A stretch of 64,000 bases of DNA from NCBI RefSeq assembly GCF_003254665.1, contig NZ_QHGY01000006.1, forward strand, positions 62,001-126,000, in the 5' to 3' direction. This document shows, in pieces, positions 1 through 9,000 of the stretch. The DNA comes from Billgrantia lactosivorans (GTDB lineage Bacteria; Pseudomonadota; Gammaproteobacteria; Pseudomonadales; Halomonadaceae). The notes under the pieces were generated by a model that worked only from the letters and a program-made list of their open reading frames with translations, did no database searches and was not told where the DNA came from. The position numbers and the translations under genes were made by a program. The first letter of the stretch is position 1. Each line of letters begins with the position of its first letter.

Positions 1-103
1 GCTCGGTGTCCTCGAGCAGCTCGGTGACCTCGCCGTCGTTCAGTTCGCCCAGCCAGGGCACGCCCTGAACCAGCTCGCGGAGCTGCTTGGGCTTGAACAG
101 CAA
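1..103 (-). CDS. Partial unknown protein, N-terminal end only
   Basis: An open frame runs from the left edge to a possible TTG start at 103, one base downstream of the moeA stop and in the same direction. About 34 residues are visible, beginning LLFKPKQLRELV and rich in Leu and Glu. No motif is recognisable, and no ATG or clear ribosome site supports the start. It could be a translationally coupled last gene of the nar/molybdenum-cofactor operon, or a chance frame. Confidence 0.3.
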   Translation of the reverse strand, partial: MLFKPKQLRELVQGVPWLGELNDGEVTELLEDTE

Positions 104-104
104 G

Positions 105-1346
105 TCAGTCGACGAACTGTCCGGCGGGTAGATAGAGGTATTCATGACCTTCCTCCACGTCGGTATCGGCGGCCATCATCAGATAGCCGTGCGCCTGGCT
201 GGCGGCATGCAGCATGTGGGAGCCCTGTCCGCCGGCGAGCAGGGCGACCGGTCCCTCGTGCTGCCAGTCGAGGGTGACTCGGAGCAGCTCACGCCGCCCC
301 TGGCTGGCCCGCCGCGAGAAGCCGGCGCGCACGCGATACTGCTGCAGCGGCCCGACGCTGCGCCCCTGGCAGCCCTGCACGAAAGGCCTGGCCAGCAGGT
401 GCCAGCCCACCAACGAGGCCACGGGGTTGCCCGGCAGCCCGATCAAGGGCACGCCCTCGGGCGAGCCGTCGTCCAGGTAGCCGAAGGCGAACGGCTTGCC
501 CGGCTTGATCGCCACGCCATGGAACCAGAGCCCGCCGAGCTCATCCAGCACCGGCCTGACGTGGTCCTCCTCGCCGACCGAGACCCCACCGGTGCAGACC
601 ACCAGGTCGGCCGCGTCGCGGGCGGCGGTGAACGCCTCCCGCAGGGCCCGGGGGTCATCGGCGACGATGCCGAGATCCAGCAGGTCGCAATCGGCCTGCT
701 CCAGCAGCGCCTTGAGCATCACCCGGTTGCTGTTGAAGACCCGCCCGGGGGCGAATCGCTCACCCGGCTCGATCAGCTCGTCGCCGGTGGAGATCAGCGC
801 CACCTTGAGGCGCGGCAGTACCTTCACCTCGGCGATGCCCTGGCTCGCCAGAAGCGCCAAGGCCGCGGCGTCCAGCGTCCAGCCCGCGGTCAGCAGCGTA
901 TCGCCCTCGCGATACTCCTCGCCGCGGCGGCGGATGTTGGCGCCTAGCCTGGCGTCGCCTGCCACATGCACCCGTCCGGCCTCGTCGAGGCGAACCCGCT
1001 CCTGGGGCACCACGCAGTCGGCGCCCGCGGGTACCGGCGCGCCGGTGAAGATGCGCGCGCAGCCGCCCTCGGGCAGCGCTGCGACGCCGGCCCCCGCCGG
1101 CACCCTGAGCAGCACCGGCAGGCCGGCCTCGCTCAGTTCCGCCACGCGCAGGGCGTAGCCGTCCATCGCACTGTTGTCGATACCGGGCATGTCGAGCCGC
1201 GCCGCCAGGTCGCATGCCAGCACCCGGCCGGCAGCCTGCTCGAGCGCCACACGCTCCTCGCCCTGGACCGGCTCGGCGGCGGCGATCATGCGCGCCCGGG
1301 CCACCTCCAGGTCGAGCAGACCCTTGGCCAGGGTGCCACAGCTCAT
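105..1346 (-). CDS. moeA: Molybdopterin molybdenumtransferase MoeA
   Basis: MoeA inserts molybdate into adenylylated molybdopterin in the cytoplasm, the last common step of molybdenum-cofactor synthesis, needed by NarG. The 413-residue length fits the family. The MoeA N-terminal region carries the early MDGYA motif; the central MPT-binding domain contains STGDE, TGGVSVGEEDHV and GLPGNPVAS; a C-terminal MoeA domain IV follows. The ATG overlaps the moaB stop by four bases (ATGA), which implies translational coupling. It lies in the narGHJI direction, so cofactor supply is probably co-expressed with the reductase. Confidence 0.95.
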   Translation of the reverse strand: MSCGTLAKGLLDLEVARARMIAAAEPVQGEERVALEQAAGRVLACDLAARLDMPGIDNSAMDGYALRVAELSEAGLPVLLRVPAGAGVAALPEGGCARIFTGAPVPAGADCVVPQERVRLDEAGRVHVAGDARLGANIRRRGEEYREGDTLLTAGWTLDAAALALLASQGIAEVKVLPRLKVALISTGDELIEPGERFAPGRVFNSNRVMLKALLEQADCDLLDLGIVADDPRALREAFTAARDAADLVVCTGGVSVGEEDHVRPVLDELGGLWFHGVAIKPGKPFAFGYLDDGSPEGVPLIGLPGNPVASLVGWHLLARPFVQGCQGRSVGPLQQYRVRAGFSRRASQGRRELLRVTLDWQHEGPVALLAGGQGSHMLHAASQAHGYLMMAADTDVEEGHEYLYLPAGQFVD

Positions 1347-1927
1347 GCCCCCACTCCTTGACCGCGATCACGCATTGCCTGGGATTCTCGTGAAGCGCAG
1401 GCCTGCTGCTCGGGCAGGACCATGGCGACGAAGTTGCACGGCCGGGTGCGCGCGTCGAGCTGGCTCTCGAGGATGCCATCCCAGGCCGTGGCGCACGCCT
1501 TGGGCGAGCCCGGCATGGCGAAGATCAGGGTGCGGTTGGCCACCCCGCCCACCGCCCGCGACTGCACGGTGGAGGTGCCGATGCTGTCGAAGGAGAGCTG
1601 GCGGAACAGCTCGCCGTAGCCGTCGATGGCGCGATCGAACAGCGGCGCGAGCGCCTCGGGGGTGGTGTCGCGCAGGGTGAAGCCGGTACCGCCGTTGACC
1701 AGGACGACCTGGATGTCGTCGCGCACCACCCACTTCGAGACCACCGCGCGGATGCGGTAGATGTCGTCGGGCACGATGCGCCGCTCGACCAGCGCGTGGC
1801 CGGCCTCGGAGAGGCGCTCGCTGAGCAGGTCGCCGCTGCCGTCGCGGTCGAAGCCGCGGGTGTCGGAAACGGTCAGCACACTGATGCCGAGCGGCACGAA
1901 GCGGGCGTTGGCGTGAACGTGGGACAT
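1343..1927 (-). CDS. moaB: MoaB/MogA-family molybdopterin adenylyltransferase-like protein
   Basis: This 194-residue protein belongs to the MoaB/Mog fold that binds molybdopterin and, in MogA-type members, adenylylates it before MoeA acts. Visible family motifs are VLTVSDTR near residue 20, NGGTGFTLRDTTPEA near 80-95 and MPGSPKA near 140. A GGAG ribosome site precedes the ATG. It lies 14 bases after the isomerase gene and overlaps moeA by four bases. Whether it acts as MogA or as the less understood MoaB cannot be settled by sequence reading alone. Confidence 0.92.
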   Translation of the reverse strand: MSHVHANARFVPLGISVLTVSDTRGFDRDGSGDLLSERLSEAGHALVERRIVPDDIYRIRAVVSKWVVRDDIQVVLVNGGTGFTLRDTTPEALAPLFDRAIDGYGELFRQLSFDSIGTSTVQSRAVGGVANRTLIFAMPGSPKACATAWDGILESQLDARTRPCNFVAMVLPEQQACASRESQAMRDRGQGVGA

Positions 1928-1941
1928 GCGTGGGCTCCTAT

Positions 1942-2763
1942 TTATTGCATCAGGTTGCCGGCGGCATCGTCATCCAACTCAATGCCTTCGACACCGATCT
2001 CTTCTTCCAGCGCCAGCAGGTAGTGGCGCAGGGCGCGGCGAGTGGCCTGCTCGCGCAGGGTGTGGCGCACGCGCTCGGCGACCTGCTCGAAGGGCAGGCG
2101 CTGGCCGCCTTGGCGCTCGTCGATGCTGACCAGGTGCCAGCCGTAGCGCGAGGCCAGCGGGCGCTCGTGCAGCCCTTGGGGCAGGTGCTGCAGGGCGCGG
2201 TCGAGCTCGGCCACGGTCTGCCCCGCGGCCAGCCAGCCCAGCTCGCCGCCTTCGCTCTTCGACGGGCAGGCGGAGTGGCGCATGGCGAACTCGGTGAAGC
2301 GCTCGGGAATGCGCTGCAACTCTTCGAGCAGCGTCTCGCCCAGGCGGTACTGGGCATCGCGTGCCTCGGCGTCGTCGGGCGCGGCGGCCAGCAGGATATG
2401 CCGAACGGCAATGCGGGTCGGCGCGCTGAAGCGCTCGGGCTCGGCGTCGAAATAGCGGCGGCAGGCCTCCTCCTCGGGATCCGGCACGTCCAGCTCCTGC
2501 TCCAGCAGGGCGGCGATGGCGGTATCGTTGTCGCCTTCGTCACAGGAATCGGCGCTCAGCAGACCGAGTTCGACGGCGCGCTGGCGCAGCAGCTCGCGCA
2601 CCACCAGGGCGCGGGCGGCCGAAAGCTGCGCCTCGTCGGCGGTCGCCGCCGGGTGGTACTGCATCTCGCGGGCGATGCTCTCTTCGTCGATCGCCTTGTC
2701 CCCGACCTTGACGGGCGGCGGCGCGTAGCGGCCCGGCAGCTGTGCGATCTCGATCATTTGCAT
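1942..2763 (-). CDS. PpiC-type (parvulin) peptidyl-prolyl isomerase
   Basis: A 273-residue protein with a parvulin domain at roughly residues 110-210 (RHILLA, then FTEFAMRHSACPSKSEGGELGW, and a later YGWHLVSID). No signal peptide or membrane segment is visible, so it is probably cytoplasmic. Isomerases of this type commonly follow narI in pseudomonad nar operons and are thought to help nitrate-reductase maturation; that role is inferred from context. Two in-frame ATGs exist (2763 and 2757); the first has AGAGGA upstream. It is separated from narI by 221 bases that hold a palindromic repeat. Confidence 0.88.
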   Translation of the reverse strand: MQMIEIAQLPGRYAPPPVKVGDKAIDEESIAREMQYHPAATADEAQLSAARALVVRELLRQRAVELGLLSADSCDEGDNDTAIAALLEQELDVPDPEEEACRRYFDAEPERFSAPTRIAVRHILLAAAPDDAEARDAQYRLGETLLEELQRIPERFTEFAMRHSACPSKSEGGELGWLAAGQTVAELDRALQHLPQGLHERPLASRYGWHLVSIDERQGGQRLPFEQVAERVRHTLREQATRRALRHYLLALEEEIGVEGIELDDDAAGNLMQ

Positions 2764-2805
2764 GGTGCTGATCCTCTAATACATGACATAAGCGGCTGTA
2801 CAAGC

Positions 2806-2945
2806 TCGGGGCTGTTCCGTCGGCAGGCCCCGGGGCGCCGGACCGTCGATGAGGCGCTGTGAACCCATCCCTGGGCGCTACTTTTTCCATCCCTGGAAAA
2901 AGACCTCCTCTTCGGCCTGCCCCCGGCGCCCCTCACGGGTGGCAC
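2806..2945 (+). repeat. Palindromic intergenic repeat, copy 1 (narI-ppiC gap)
   Basis: The gap between narI and the isomerase gene is filled by an imperfect long palindrome. It starts TCGGGGCTG and has outer arms GGCAGGCC / GGCCTGCC, a conserved GAGGCGCTGTGAA block, a central perfect hairpin TTTTTCCA-TCCC-TGGAAAAA, and a conserved tail GACCTCCTC..GGCCTGCCCCCGGCGCCCCTC. A second copy with the same order of blocks lies at 27711-27917. No coding capacity is apparent. Confidence 0.8.
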
Positions 2946-2984
2946 CGAGACTGCGAAGCTGAGCGAGCGCAGCCAGCCTTTACT

Positions 2985-3662
2985 TCAAGCCCGACGACGC
3001 ACGATCTGGTAGCGCCGTGTCACGTAGCCCATCGGCGCGCTCCAGACGTGAACCAGACGGGTGAAGGGGAACACCAGCACGATCGTCAGGCCCACCAGGA
3101 TGTGCAGCTTGTAAATCCAGCTCACGCCCTCCAGGTACGCGGCGGCGCCGCCCTGGAAGTAGACGATGGACTGCGCCCAGCCGGAGAACTGCAGCATCGC
3201 GCTGCCGTCCAGGTGGCCCAGGGTGGGCAGGATGGTGAGCAGCCCCAGCGCCACCTGCAGCACCAGCAGGCCGATGATCACGGTATCCATGGTGCTGGAG
3301 GAGGCGCGCACGCGCGGGTTGGTGAGGCGGCGATGGAACAGCATGGCGCCGCCCACCAGGCACATCACGCCGGCGATGCCGCCGACCACCACCGCCAGCA
3401 CCTGCTTGGTGCCGGCACTGATGAACGGGCCGTAGAGCCAGTGCGGGGTCAGCAGGCCGACCAGGTGGCCGAAGAAGATGACGATGATGCCGACATGGAA
3501 CAGGTTGCTGGCCAGGCGCATGTTCTTCGACGACAGCATCTGGCTCGAGCCGGTCTTCCAGGTGTACTGGCCATGGTCGTAGCGCATCAGGCTGCCGATC
3601 AGGAAGACGCTGCCGGCGAGGTAGGGGTAGAGCCCGAAGAGCAAGGAGTTGATGTAGTTCAT
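2985..3662 (-). CDS. narI: Respiratory nitrate reductase gamma subunit (cytochrome b)
   Basis: NarI anchors the complex in the inner membrane, oxidises quinol and passes electrons through two b hemes to NarH. The 225-residue length equals that of E. coli NarI, and the heme ligands fall at the same positions: His56 and His66 in one helix, His187 and His205 in another. Five hydrophobic segments are visible. The gene starts 12 bases after narJ with a correctly placed ATG. It is the last structural gene of narGHJI. Confidence 0.98.
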   Translation of the reverse strand: MNYINSLLFGLYPYLAGSVFLIGSLMRYDHGQYTWKTGSSQMLSSKNMRLASNLFHVGIIVIFFGHLVGLLTPHWLYGPFISAGTKQVLAVVVGGIAGVMCLVGGAMLFHRRLTNPRVRASSSTMDTVIIGLLVLQVALGLLTILPTLGHLDGSAMLQFSGWAQSIVYFQGGAAAYLEGVSWIYKLHILVGLTIVLVFPFTRLVHVWSAPMGYVTRRYQIVRRRA

Positions 3663-3674
3663 GACAGGTCTCCG

Positions 3675-4445
3675 TTAACGTTTCTTGGCGGCATCGACGG
3701 GGTCGAGGATGCGTACCGCCTCGCCCTGGATGGCCCGCTTGCGCTCGGCCAGGCGACGGCCCTCGGCGGACTGCAGCGCGCAGTCTTCGTCGGACTTGGC
3801 GGAGAAGCGCACCGCCTCCTCCTCCCACACCGCATCCAGCGCCTCCGGGGTGTCGTCGCGCGTCTCGCCGACCACCGCCTCGCGCTGCGCCTCGACGTCC
3901 TCCTCGGCGCCGATCAGCGCCAGCAGCGCACGGGTGACCAGGGCGTGGTCGGCGCCGCGCTCTTCCAGGCGCGCGGTGAGCAGCGCCAGGATGTGGCGAA
4001 TCTCGCCCAGCCAGCGGCCGATCTCCTCGTCGCTGCGGGTGGAGAGATACTCCAGGAACAGCGGCAGGTAGTCGGGCAGTTCGCGGGCGTCGAGTTCGAA
4101 GCCGGCGGCCGTGTACTCGTCGATCAGGTCGACCATGGCCTGGCCGCGGTCGCGGGATTCGCCGTGCACGTGCTCGAATAGCAGCAGCGAGTGGGCGCGC
4201 CCCTTGTCGAACAGCGCCACGTACTCGGACTGCAGCTCGAGCAGGTCACCGTCCGCAATGCGCTGGCACCAGCTCATCAGGTCGGCGCGCAGCGCTGCCG
4301 GCAGGCGGCGCTCGGCGTCGAGCGCCTCGATCAGGTCGCCCGCGGCCTGCTGCAGCGCCGCGGTGGGATAGTCGAGCAGCCGGGCCAGCACGCGCAGGCT
4401 GCGCATGCCAACGACGGGTTCGATGTGCAGGGCTGCCTCAGCCAT
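3675..4445 (-). CDS. narJ: Nitrate reductase assembly chaperone (delta subunit)
   Basis: NarJ is a cytoplasmic TorD/DmsD-type chaperone that holds apo-NarG while the molybdenum cofactor and FS0 cluster are inserted, and it is not part of the final enzyme. The start at 4445 (MAEAALHIEP) gives 256 residues, close to family length. The helical core carries LARLLDYP near 20 and YLPLFLEYLSTR near 130. The first eight bases overlap the narH 3' end, so translation is probably coupled. The C-terminal tail is charged and low in complexity, as is usual for the family. Confidence 0.95.
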   Translation of the reverse strand: MAEAALHIEPVVGMRSLRVLARLLDYPTAALQQAAGDLIEALDAERRLPAALRADLMSWCQRIADGDLLELQSEYVALFDKGRAHSLLLFEHVHGESRDRGQAMVDLIDEYTAAGFELDARELPDYLPLFLEYLSTRSDEEIGRWLGEIRHILALLTARLEERGADHALVTRALLALIGAEEDVEAQREAVVGETRDDTPEALDAVWEEEAVRFSAKSDEDCALQSAEGRRLAERKRAIQGEAVRILDPVDAAKKR

Positions 4446-6000
4446 GGTGAGTCTCCTTGGTGCCTGCCTTCGGGTCGAAGAGGTCGACCGGCTTGACCAG
4501 TGCGCTGGTCTGCTTGCGCCCGTTGAACAGGCTCGGCTTGCTCTCGCCGTGGCAACCGTCGCCGAAGCTGAAGCCGCAGCCGCCGCGCTCGGGGAAGGCC
4601 TCGGTGGCCATCTCGCGGTGGCTGGTGGGCACCACGAAGCGGTCCTCGTAGTTGGCAATGGCGAGGTAGCGGTACATCTCCTCCACCTGGGCCTCGCTGA
4701 GGCCGACGGCGTCGAGCACCTCGGTATCGTGCTTGCCTTCGACATGCCTGTTGCGCATGAACACACGCATCGCCATCAGCCGCTTGAGCGCCAGCACCAC
4801 CGGCTCTTCTTCACCGGCCGTCAGCATGTTGGCGAGGTAGCGCACCGGGATGCGCAGCGACTCGATCTTGGGCAGCACGCCGTCGTACTCGACCTTGCCG
4901 GCCTCGGCCGCGGTCTGGATCGGCGACAGCGGCGGCACGTACCAGACCATCGGCAGGGTGCGGTACTCGGGGTGCAGCGGCAGCGCCAGCCCCCAGTCCA
5001 TGGCCATCTTGTAGACCGGCGAGGCCTGGGCCGCGGCGATCACGTTGTCGGCGATGCCGTCGCGCTTGGCCTGGGCGATCACCTCGGGATCGTGCGGGTC
5101 GAGGAAGATCTCGCACTGGCGGTGGTAGAGGTCGCGCACGTCCGGCGAGCTTGCCACCTCCTCGATGCGGTCGGCGTCGTAGAGCAGCACGCCGAGGTAG
5201 CGGATGCGGCCCACGCAGGTCTCGGAACACACCGTCGGCATGCCCGCCTCGATGCGCGGGTAGCAGAAGATGCACTTCTCGGACTTGCCGGTCTTCCAGT
5301 TGTAGTAGATCTTCTTGTACGGGCAGCCGGAGATGCACATCCGCCAGCCGCGGCACTTGTCCTGGTCGATCAGGACGATGCCGTCCTCCTCGCGCTTGTA
5401 GATCGCGCCGGACGGGCACGAGGCGACGCACGCCGGGTTGAGGCAGTGCTCGCACAGGCGCGGCAGGTACATCATGAAGGTGTTCTCGAACTGGCCGTAG
5501 ATGTCGGCCTGCACCTGTTCGAAGTTCTTGTCGCGGCGGCGCTTGGCGAACTCGGTACCGAGGATCTCCTCCCAGTTCGGGCCCCACTCGATCTTCTTCA
5601 TGCGCTCGCCGGAGACCAGCGAGCGGGGGCGCGCCACCGGCTGGTGGTCGCCCTGCTTGGCGGTGTGCAGGTGCTGGTAGTCGAAGTCGAACGGCTCGTA
5701 GTAGTCGTCGATCTCGGGCAGGTCGGGGTTGGCGAAGATGTTCGCCAGCACCCGCCACTTGCCGCCGATGCGCGGTTCGATCTTGCCGTCGCGGCGACGC
5801 ATCCAGCCGCCCTTCCACTTGTCCTGGTTCTCCCACTCCTTGGGATAGCCGATGCCCGGCTTGGTCTCGACGTTGTTGAACCAGGCGTACTCCATGCCTT
5901 CGCGGCTGGTCCAGACGTTCTTGCAGGTGACCGAGCAGGTGTGGCACCCGATGCACTTGTCGAGGTTGAGGACCATGCCTACCTGTGAACGAATCTTCAT
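4438..6000 (-). CDS. narH: Respiratory nitrate reductase beta subunit (iron-sulfur)
   Basis: NarH relays electrons from NarI to NarG. The 520-residue protein begins with a ferredoxin-type cluster C16-x2-C19-x2-C22-x3-C26. Further clusters are visible in CEHCLNPACVASC and CRGWRMCISGCPY, the latter with Trp in place of one Cys, which marks the [3Fe-4S] site of the family. The ATG overlaps the narG stop as ATGA. Its C-terminus overlaps narJ by eight bases. Sequence and length agree closely with E. coli NarH (about 512 residues). Confidence 0.98.
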   Translation of the reverse strand: MKIRSQVGMVLNLDKCIGCHTCSVTCKNVWTSREGMEYAWFNNVETKPGIGYPKEWENQDKWKGGWMRRRDGKIEPRIGGKWRVLANIFANPDLPEIDDYYEPFDFDYQHLHTAKQGDHQPVARPRSLVSGERMKKIEWGPNWEEILGTEFAKRRRDKNFEQVQADIYGQFENTFMMYLPRLCEHCLNPACVASCPSGAIYKREEDGIVLIDQDKCRGWRMCISGCPYKKIYYNWKTGKSEKCIFCYPRIEAGMPTVCSETCVGRIRYLGVLLYDADRIEEVASSPDVRDLYHRQCEIFLDPHDPEVIAQAKRDGIADNVIAAAQASPVYKMAMDWGLALPLHPEYRTLPMVWYVPPLSPIQTAAEAGKVEYDGVLPKIESLRIPVRYLANMLTAGEEEPVVLALKRLMAMRVFMRNRHVEGKHDTEVLDAVGLSEAQVEEMYRYLAIANYEDRFVVPTSHREMATEAFPERGGCGFSFGDGCHGESKPSLFNGRKQTSALVKPVDLFDPKAGTKETHHG

Positions 6001-9000
6001 TTCACGGTCTCCTGAACGCTGTCGTTGCCTTCGCCATCCAGCCAGTCGACGTTCTTCATCTTGCGGATGAGGACGAATTCATCGCGGTTGGAGCCAACGG
6101 TGCCGTAGTAGTTGAAGCTGTATGAGAGCTGCGCGTAGCCGCCGATCATGTGGGTCGGCTTGGGGCACACCCGGGTCACGGAGTTGTGCATGCCGCCGCG
6201 GGTCTTGGTGACCTCGGAACCGGGCACGTTCACCTGGCGCTCCTGGGCGTGGTACATCATCACCATGCCGGCCTTGACCCGCTGGCTGACGATGGCCCGC
6301 GCCGTGATCGCGCCGTTGGCGTTGAACAGCTCGATCCAGTCGTTGTCCTCGATGCCGATCTCCTGGGCGTCGGTCTCCGACATCCACACCACCGGGCCGC
6401 CGCGGTTGAGCGTCAGCATCAGCAGGTTGTCGCTGTAGGTGGAGTGGATGCCCCACTTCTGGTGCGGGGTGATCCAGTTCAGCGCCTTGGTCGGGTTGCC
6501 GTTGTCCTCCGGCAGCTGGAAGCCGGTGATGGTCTTGGTGTTGATCGGCGGACGGTAGGTCAGCAGGCTCTCGCCGAAGGCGCGCATCCAGGGGTGATCC
6601 TGGTAGAACTGCTGGCGGCCGCTCACGGTGCGCCACGGAATCAGCTCGTGGACGTTGGTGTAGCCGGCGTTGTAGGAGACGTGCTCGTCCTCCAGGCCGG
6701 ACCAGGTCGGGCTCGAGATGATCTTGCGCGGCTGGGCGACGATGTCGCGGAAGCGGATCTTCTCCTCGTGCTTGGGCGTGGCCAGGTGGGTGTGGTCGCG
6801 TCCGGTGATCTTGGACAGCGCGCCCCACGCCTTGACCGCCACGTTGCCGTTGGTCTCCGGCGCCAGGGTCAGGATCATCTCGGCGGCGTCGATCGCGCTC
6901 TCGATCTTCGGCCGGCCCTTGGCGGGGCCTTCGCTCTTGCGGTAGTTGAGCTTGCCGAGCAGCTCGACCTCGGATTCGGTGTTCCAGGCGATGCCCTTGC
7001 CGCCGTTGCCGATGGTCTCGAGCAGCGGGCCCACGGAGGTGAAGCGCTCATAGGTTTCGGGATAGTTGCGCTTGACCTCGATCAGCGCCGGCATGGTCTT
7101 GCCGGGGATCGGCTCGCACTCGCCCTTCTTCCAGTCCTTCACTTCGGGCTGGGCCAGCTCGGCCGGGGAGTCGTGCTGGTGCGGCAGGGTGACCAGGTCG
7201 GTCTCCTCGCCCAGATGGCCGATGCACACCTCGGAGAACGCCTTGGCGATGCCCTTGTAGATGTCCCAGTCGCTGCGCGACTCCCACGCCGGGTCGGTGG
7301 CCGCGGTCAGCGGGTGGATGAAGGGGTGCATGTCCGAGGTGTTGAGGTCGTTCTTCTCGTACCAGGTGGCCGTCGGCAGCACCACGTCGGAGTAGAGGCA
7401 GGTCGAGGACATGCGGAAGTCAAGGGTGACCACCAGGTCGAGCTTGCCTTCCGGTGCCTCGTCATGCCACTTCACCTCTTCCGGCTTGACGCCGCCGATC
7501 TCGCCCAGGTCCTTGCCCTGGATGCCGTGACGGGTGCCCAGCAGGTACTTGAGCATGTACTCGTGGCCCTTGCCCGAGCTGCCCAGCAGGTTGGAGCGCC
7601 ACACGAAGAGGTTGCGCGGGAAGTTCTGCTCGTTGTCCGGGTCCTCGGCGGCGAACGCCAGCTCGCCGCTCTTGAGCTGCTGTACGGCATAGTCCTTGGT
7701 CGACAGGCCGGCGGCCTTGGCCTTTTCGGCCAGGCGCAGCGGGTTGGTGCCGAGCTGTGGTGCGGAGGGCAGCCAGCCCATGCGCTCGGAGCGCACGTTG
7801 AAGTCGATCAGGCTGCCGCTGTAGTCGGCCGGGTTGGCCAGCGGCGAGAGGATCTCCTTGACCTCGAGCTTCTCGTAGCGCCACTGGGAGGAGTGGTTGT
7901 AGAAGAACGAGGTGGAGTTCATGTGGCGCGGCGGGCGCTGCCAGTCGAGGCCGAAGGCCAGCGGGGTCCAGCCGGTCTGCGGGCGCAGCTTTTCCTGACC
8001 CACGTAGTGGGCCCAGCCGCCGCCGCTCTGGCCGATGCAGCCGCACATGACCAGCATGTTGATCAGGCCGCGGTAGTTCATGTCCATGTGGTACCAGTGG
8101 TTCATCGCGGCACCCACGATGACCATGGAGCGACCCCGGGTCTTGTCGGCGTTGTCGGCGAACTCGCGGGCGATGCGGGCGACCTGCTCGGCGGGTACGC
8201 CGGTGATCTTCTCCTGCCAGCCCGGGGTATAGGGGCGGATCTGGTCGTAGGAGGTGGCGCCGTCGTCTTCGCCCTCTTTGCCGAAGCCGCGATCGATGCC
8301 GTAGTTGGCACACATCAGGTCGAACACGGTGACGGCGAGAATGTCAGTGCCGTCGGCCTTCTTCAGGCGCTTGGCGGGCAGGCTGTGGAACAGCAGCTCG
8401 TTGCCGGCCACGTGGTCGAAGTGCTCGTGGGCGATGCCGCCGAAGTAGGGGAACGCCACCCGGGCCACGTCGTCGTGACTCTCGGCCAGGGTCAGCAGGG
8501 GCTTGATCTCGGCGCCGCCGGCCTCGCGCTCCTCGAGGTTCCACTTGCCCTGGTTCTCTTCTTTCTCGCCCCAGCGGAAGCCGATGGAGCCGTTGGGCAC
8601 GACCAGGCGGTCGGACAGTTCGTCCCACGCCACGGTCTTCCACTCGGGGTTGTTGTCCTGGCCCATGGCGCCTTCGAAGTCGCTGGCGCGCAGCTGCTTG
8701 CCGGGCACGAAGCTGCCGTCCTCGCGGGCTTCGAGCTCGACCAGGAAGGGCATGTCGGAATACTTGCGCACGTACTCGGTGAAGTAGGCGCTGGGCTTGT
8801 CGAGGTGGAACTCCTTGAGAATCACGTGACCCATGGCCATGCCCAGGGCGGCGTCGGTGCCCTGCTTGACCGACAGCCACTCGTCGGTGAGCTTGGAGAC
8901 CTCGGCGTAGTCCGGCGTGATCGAGACGGTCTTGGTGCCCTTGTAGCGCACCTCGGTGAAGAAGTGGGCGTCCGGGGTCCGGGTCTGGGGCACGTTGGAG

